Of a stretch of DNA of 51,301 bases, positions 47,701 to 51,301 are shown in pieces. How positions within the stretch are numbered: position 1 is the stretch's first letter; each line of letters opens with the position of its first letter. The DNA is from Verrucomicrobiota bacterium (GTDB lineage: Bacteria > Verrucomicrobiota > Verrucomicrobiia > Limisphaerales > J093): assembly GCA_016871715.1 (NCBI GenBank), contig VHCO01000025.1, positions 1-51,301 of the forward strand, written 5' to 3'. A program made the translations under genes and the position numbers. The notes below the pieces were generated by a model. It ran no database searches, was not told the DNA's origin, and worked only from the letters and a program-made list of their open reading frames with translations.

Positions 47701-48339
47701 GGGACACGCCAGCACCGGCCTGAGGAAAAACCGGCCGGTGGCCTCCTGGTAGTCCCCCAGCGCACAGAGAATCACCCCTTCGCTCCCGGCAAACGGCGCC
47801 CCGGTCGCCTGCGACTTCAGGCTCATGCTGAGTGTCTCGCCCGTGATCAGGTCGCGCAGGTACGCTTTGACCGTCTCCCAGGCCGCCTCCGCGCTGCGCC
47901 AACCTGCGATCGGGACAGCGGGAACGACCTCCGCCCCACCCCCGCCCGCCGTCACAAAGCTCCGCCCCGCCGCAACCAGGTCGGCCGGCACCACGATCTT
48001 CAAGGCGCCCTTGCCCACCTTGCCTTGAATCGCATGGTGCGCCTCCACGATCAGGAAACGTTGCTCGGCGCCCTCGAACTCGGCCGTGGCATAGTCCTCG
48101 AACAAGGTGTAGGTGCGAAAAATCTGCTCGAGATCCTTGCCCGCTAACCCCAGCGTCTGCGCCGCCTCGCGAATCCGCTCGCAGATAATCCCCAGCATCT
48201 CATCCCCAGGCACCGCCTCGCCAGCAATCGCGCGACAGGCCAAATCGCTCCCCATCGCCGTCGGCCAACCGTCGCCCCCACGCCCGAGGGACTCGCGCGT
48301 TGACGCCGCACCCAACCCTTTGTCCGCCACGGTCGCCAT
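44719..48339 (-). CDS. Glutamate-dehydrogenase-like protein fused to a DHH-phosphoesterase-like domain
   Basis: The product is 1,206 aa. Residues of about 83-160 resemble a GDH N-terminal region, with QGKVGKGALK like the catalytic-lysine loop. Residues 160-500 are a helical insert with no known match. From about 500, GDH features return: VVTRKPLEVCGSELRPQAMSAGAV, the Rossmann GLGNAGKG (583-590), AVSDSRG, IQVIPDNVGSSGGLLVSLSEMLQN and LKRMHA, to about 790. Residues 805-910 resemble a DHH domain (SDDDDDG at 815-821, INNHDLPDH at 901), with Asn where DHH proteins have Asp. The last 300 residues are unassigned. Large bacterial GDHs are NAD-dependent, but this one has a different architecture. It is 113 bases upstream of napA. 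Confidence 0.72.
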   Translation of the reverse strand: MATVADKGLGAASTRESLGRGGDGWPTAMGSDLACRAIAGEAVPGDEMLGIICERIREAAQTLGLAGKDLEQIFRTYTLFEDYATAEFEGAEQRFLIVEAHHAIQGKVGKGALKIVVPADLVAAGRSFVTAGGGGAEVVPAVPIAGWRSAEAAWETVKAYLRDLITGETLSMSLKSQATGAPFAGSEGVILCALGDYQEATGRFFLRPVLACPEAQTERDKELLEAVMNSAAEVLTRAGRIAHDRIVHAAETNSTRTSRLKLQLPTNVVEGHLRALLHDDPGIVIGDEDMTVRLRRLLARADYRPTACALAREAARLQLEHSILLPVTRERLRTILGALALEGQPRPDQFQEIVGLFFGSGETQQTEDQIFHHRQPILRKLASALSAGRLDECADPAVLEFYLRVLLDNQVRMMKAALLERLPPEEALAVDWIERNPLFTPAQETELAARLPAATAGKAEVQRGFACVLDVLTGLLEALPEDPVERYSAARRAVVLGALRAITVGGEIIPSVDRIRFFAGPFTCESLTPKLGVVTRKPLEVCGSELRPQAMSAGAVHALELWMRARGAPKAKPFEGLTVAIQGLGNAGKGVARLLVDRGVRVVAVSDSRGAMIAPGGLNAAQLTALLSHKSAGKRLDSYPLSASANPELILHRNPDALMTVKADLLVLTAKAASLHRDNASGVMCKVVCELTGAAVTGEAKAELRRRSIQVIPDNVGSSGGLLVSLSEMLQNSYGQQWEKRLEDDALRHQIEQSYEAMGKLARRHEIDLAAASDLLALKRMHALAVYRENLEATARRLREEIRAISPGETVLVASDDDDDGVASAAMFRALMAQLNPGCEQQALHLNESLRSRAILEAIEAKAAAGIAVQRVFVLDRAFPIEARGQQAVAELARRCSLVLINNHDLPDHLLGAEGRAAAKARQAQAKTPAELGIWLISPQTLRACLPARHFSTALLLRELVHQLVTDPLMLIRLDWQAAIGSCLDVSPETTDDWQLFYAQFNVDQMMEAARAVRMMAQARGCLNAIQAVEGVERPDQLETNKPWEAFVNAYGRLAERVQLLVGKIVVENVGRPYVAHLFTPAEVASPALPVGEETRYLDLYPWISEHLTKRADFSEKPIIVGQVIRDRRGRLHLGVRIRSPRGVELMEVGLPEAFRTGGLPNTAVARIPLDDRVTPEQQFQSMVEDIWWKTISPTVHLKKARSAAG

Positions 48340-48939
48340 ACCTCACTCACATTCACTCAACATCCGTCTTAGCCGCCGAAGAGTGGGTTCCCCATCCGAA
48401 AGTGACAACTCCCGATTCGCGCCTCACTTGGCTCACTCGCCCTCTCGCCCTCGCCGCCCGACCGAGCTTCCAGCGCACGACCGTCATGAGCCTGGTGGAC
48501 GGTGGACGGAACGGTCCCGACTCCTCCCGACTGACGAACACCCGGACACCCTCTCGGCGATACCGCGTGCAGCCACCTGAACCCGTTGCAGCGGGCCCAG
48601 CGGAGAATCCGGAGTCGTACGGTCACTGCCCGCGCGCGGCGGCGCCGGTGCTGTCTCGGCAGCGATCCTCATTCAATATTCCAGATTTCATGTCATTGAC
48701 AGCAGACGGTTCCCCTTCATATTCATAGCCTGACCGCGCCGAAACCGGAATACGTATGAACCTATTGACATCGCTCGCCTCGAAGTCCAACGGCGTCCCA
48801 CCCTCCCCCCAAGCGTCTCCCCTGCGTCGACCTCACCCTCATGGTCACTGTAGACTAAATGACGCTATTTTAGTAGTTGACAGCAATCGGTCCCTCGGCA
48901 CAGTCTCACCGTAGCAAGCGCAGACGAACCTGAACTTGT
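48340..48939. other. Intergenic stretch of about 600 bases with two similar TTGACAGCA sites
   Basis: No supported gene. TTGACAGCAGACGGTTCCCC (from 48696) and TTGACAGCAATCGGTCCCTC (from 48877) are diverged copies about 180 bases apart. The first also forms TTGACA-N18-TATTCA (48696-48725), a good sigma-70-like promoter pattern on the plus strand; the second lies just before the transposase gene. They may mark an element end or a promoter. No terminator-like hairpin with a T-run was seen. Confidence 0.45.
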
Positions 48940-50106
48940 ATGAGAACTACCCGCATCAAAGTCAAAGGCCGACCGGCCGTCTATCACTGCGTCTCCCGCA
49001 TCGTCGGTGCCCAACGCCTCCTCGATGACCTCGGCAAAGAAACCTTGGTCCGGCTCCTCCGGCGCCTGGCCACCTTCTGCGGCCTCGAAGTCATCACCTA
49101 CTGCATCATGTCCAATCACTTCCATGTCCTGGTCCGCGTTCCGGCCGAACAGAACCCGACCGACGAGGAACTGGTCGAGCGCATGAAGGCGCTCTACGGG
49201 AAGGCCAAGCCCCGAGAGGCCGGCCTGCTCTCCGAGGCCGAGAAGGGGTTGCACGAGCATGGTCGGGTGGACGCGGACATTCGGGAACGGATGCTGGCAC
49301 GGATGGGGGATGTGTCGGAGTTCATGAAGGCGTTCAAACAACGGTTCAGCAAGTGGTACAACATACGGCATCAGCGGTTTGGGACGTTGTGGGCGGAACG
49401 GTTCCGGAGCGTGTTGGTCGAGGATCAGCCTGGGGTGCTGGAGACGGTGTCGGCGTACATCGACTTGAACGCGGTGCGGGCGGGATTGGTGGAGGATCCG
49501 AAGGATTACCGGCACTGCGGGTATGCGGCGGCGGTGGCTGGGGATGGGAAGGCGCGGTCGGGGTTGTTGAGTTTGTACGCGGGCGGACGTGAAGGAGCGT
49601 CTCGGATCGGGGTTGAGGCTGGAGGGGGTCGGGTAGCCGGGGCGACAGGGGAAGATGATGGGGTCGGGACAGGGCCCCGCGGGCAAGATGCCCGCGCTCC
49701 GCTCTTGACCGGCTCGGAGGCTGCAGTGCAGGGCGAGGAGTCGAGGGAGGCAAAGGTGAAGGTGCGTGAGTGGCAGGAGGTGGGGGCGAGGTATCGGAAG
49801 CGGATGTTTGTGCGTGCGGGGGTGTCTGGGAGCGGCGGAAAGGTGGCGCTGAGTCGGGAGCAGATTAGGCGGGTGTTGCAGAAGGGGGGGGAGTTGAGTG
49901 TGGGCGAGGTGCTGCGGTTGCGAATACGGCACCTGACGGATGGGGTGGTCTTGGGATCCAAGGGGTTTGTGGACGGGGTGTGGTTGGCGCATCGGGAGCG
50001 GTTTGGGTCGAAGCGGCGGAGTGGGGCGCGGCCGATTAGGGGCGGCGGCGTGTCGCTGACAGGACTCACCGCGTTGCGGGACTTGCGGGTCGACGCGATC
50101 TCTTAA
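48940..50106 (+). mobile_element. REP-associated tyrosine transposase (RAYT, IS200-like Y1 family)
   Basis: The 388-aa protein has the Y1 HUH transposase core: ITYCIMSNHFHVLVRVP with the metal-binding His-Phe-His, and FKQRFSKWYNIRHQRFGTLWAERFRS with the candidate catalytic Tyr. AYIDLNAVRAGLVEDPKDYRHCGYA and the C-terminal GFVDGVWLAHRERFG ... RSGARPIRGG are typical of the longer verrucomicrobial/planctomycete RAYTs. Such genes are single-copy, vertically kept transposases that act on REP hairpins. Residues of about 205-270 are a low-complexity insert containing a palindrome read as GPRGQDARAP. No inverted terminal repeats bound the gene. Confidence 0.88.
49678..49696. repeat. Palindromic repeat inside the transposase gene, read in frame
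   Basis: CGCGGGCA-AGA-TGCCCGCG is an 8-bp perfect stem with a 3-base loop. It encodes the core of the peptide PRGQDARAP. GQDARAP-like peptides are, from memory, a common mark of palindromic elements inserted in reading frame in several bacterial genomes. Confidence 0.6.
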
Positions 50107-50216
50107 AACGGTTGGTCATCTGGTTGCACAGGAATGCCGGCGATTTTGGACTGGGCGCCAAGGCTCCTTGGGGTTGGGCAGGTAGGCGCAAGTCAACCCC
50201 AACACCCCGTTTAGGT

Positions 50217-51301
50217 TCACGCCAACTCGACTCGCAACGACTGACCCGCTCCAATGACCAGCTCGTCGCGCATCGTGAGTTCGGCCCTGCCTTCGCTCAC
50301 CGAGAGCGCAGCCGGCACACCCGTGCCCGCCATCGTTGCGGTCACGGTTGTCGGGCGGAACCCTGCCGGCAAACCGAGTGAGAACGTGCGCAGGCGCAGC
50401 TTGCCCCACCTGACCTGGATCTCGGCGTTGAGATTGCGGGCTGCGGTCGGCGGGGGTGGGAGTACGGCTGGAGGGTTGGGAATTGCGGATCGGGTTAGGC
50501 CCGATTCAAGTTCACGCTGTGCGGTTCTCGATTCCCGGCTATCGATGCTCATGCGCTGGGAATAGGTCCCCCACCCCTCGGCGGTAGTGAACGCGCAGCG
50601 GCAATCCTCCGGCGTCAGACGCGGCGCAAATCCTAAGTGGCCCTTGGGCCCATGATGCTCGTACCCACAGGCGGCCAAGAACACGCCGTAGCTGGCCAGC
50701 GACCGCGCGTAATGGTCGCCGCACTCGACCTCGTTCCAGGGGTTCCGGCGGGTGGCGTGATATCGGTCGTGCACGGCGCGCGTCACCGCGAAGCCCTCGA
50801 GCAGCAGCCCCTCCCAGACCATGTGCGCCGCCGCCTGATACTCGAAGCCGTTCATGCATTCGTTGAAATAACCCGCCGCCCATCCGGGTCCTTTGCCGGC
50901 CGCCTTGGCATAGTCCCAGTCGGCGCGCGGGAACGAGCACACGAGCAGGCCCGCCTCGCCCGGCATGGCGTACCAGCGGCCCGGTGGGTGAGCCGCCCGA
51001 TACGGCCCCACATCGGGCATGAAGTTGTAGCGCCACAAGGATTGCAATGCGCTGGTGACCTGCGTGCGCTCGAGTAGCCGCCCCAAGTTCACCTGCCACG
51101 CCCAGTGATCGCCCAGCACTTGGTCAATGTGACAGCCCGTCCCCGAGTTGATCGCGTCCAGGTGCGCCGGGTCGACCCGGTTGATGAAGTACTCGCCGTT
51201 GAACAGGCGCGCGGCAAGGTTGCGTCGCCCCGCCTCGAGAATGGCCCGGCACCGACCCGCGAACTCGGTCTCCCCCAACTCGGTGGCCATCCCCTCCCCG
51301 G
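50217..51301 (-). CDS. GH116-like beta-glycosidase, C-terminal part (runs off the right edge)
   Basis: The frame is open through the right edge, so the first visible Met (51290) is not the start; about 360 residues are seen. GH116 (bile-acid beta-glucosidase GBA2/DUF608-type) features are LFNGEYFINRVD, GTGCHIDQVLGDHWAWQVNLG, GYFNECMNGFEYQAAAHMVWEGLLLEGF, RRNPWNEVECGDHYARSLASYGVFLAACGYEHHGPKGHLGFAP and a C-terminal beta domain. The ECGDHYARSMAS-like line carries the acid/base region of the (a/a)6 barrel. The segment SRESRTAQRELESG (near residues 255-270) is followed by a Pro-rich loop. Substrate and signal peptide cannot be judged. Confidence 0.85.
   Translation of the reverse strand, partial: GEGMATELGETEFAGRCRAILEAGRRNLAARLFNGEYFINRVDPAHLDAINSGTGCHIDQVLGDHWAWQVNLGRLLERTQVTSALQSLWRYNFMPDVGPYRAAHPPGRWYAMPGEAGLLVCSFPRADWDYAKAAGKGPGWAAGYFNECMNGFEYQAAAHMVWEGLLLEGFAVTRAVHDRYHATRRNPWNEVECGDHYARSLASYGVFLAACGYEHHGPKGHLGFAPRLTPEDCRCAFTTAEGWGTYSQRMSIDSRESRTAQRELESGLTRSAIPNPPAVLPPPPTAARNLNAEIQVRWGKLRLRTFSLGLPAGFRPTTVTATMAGTGVPAALSVSEGRAELTMRDELVIGAGQSLRVELA

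Noticed and set aside
50158..50171. CCAAGG-CT-CCTTGG palindrome after the transposase gene
   Set aside because: Short stem with a 2-base loop and no T-run; not a credible terminator or element end.

Overview
The window is GC-rich, densely coded bacterial DNA. No rRNA or tRNA was recognised, so the lineage is inferred from gene content. The markers are a fragment of a PVC-type membrane-bound dehydrogenase with an FG-GAP region, a CAAX-protease-related protein of the exosortase-associated type, a GH57/DUF3536 protein, a GH116 protein, and a REP-associated transposase with a REP pair. Together they suggest the Planctomycetes-Verrucomicrobia-Chlamydiae group, most likely Verrucomicrobiota. Several proteins carry Tat or Sec signals, so the cell has a periplasm and an exported redox chemistry.

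Layout. 1-11 kb: a partial gene, larE, a von Willebrand factor A membrane protein, an APC amino-acid permease and a giant coiled-coil membrane protein. Then comes a tight cassette of an ECF-type sigma factor, a 77-aa protein and a Tat-exported glycosidase-like/FGE-like fusion. 11.5-20 kb: a sugar isomerase/epimerase-like protein, a TlpA-like thioredoxin, a WD40 propeller, tgt, a GspA/GspB-like pair, a Uma2 nuclease, a CPBP protease and a zinc-ribbon protein. 20-31 kb: an alpha-glucan and trehalose block on the minus strand, made of glgB, a GH57/DUF3536 protein, a zinc-ribbon protein, treY and a treZ carrying a GH15 N-terminal domain. 30.7-33 kb: a dehydrogenase remnant followed by an M60-like metallopeptidase. 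33.7-44.6 kb: an eleven-gene minus-strand operon for nitrate respiration and molybdenum cofactor. 44.7-48.3 kb: a 1,206-aa fusion of a glutamate-dehydrogenase-like and a DHH-like protein. 48.9-50.1 kb: a REP-associated transposase. The right edge holds the C-terminal part of a GH116-like glycosidase.

The main system is the operon napA - napG/H fusion - napB - Rieske - cytochrome b6-like - octaheme cytochrome c (HAO family) - MOSC - mobA - moaC - mogA - moaA. NapA would reduce nitrate to nitrite, and the downstream genes supply its cofactor. The cytochrome b has b6-type haem-ligand spacing, and no cytochrome c1 or f gene accompanies it. The next gene is a membrane-anchored octaheme protein, so a quinol-to-octaheme route that reduces (or handles) nitrite or hydroxylamine is the simplest reading. 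An FNR-like box lies just upstream of napA. The GDH-like fusion gene sits directly upstream, which would link ammonium production to glutamate if it is an active dehydrogenase.

In the glucan block, GlgB branches glycogen, and TreY and TreZ turn malto-oligosaccharide ends into trehalose. A perfect pair of inverted REP hairpins with a GTAG/GCAG foot lies between treY and the zinc-ribbon gene, and the transposase family that acts on such sequences is encoded 24 kb away.
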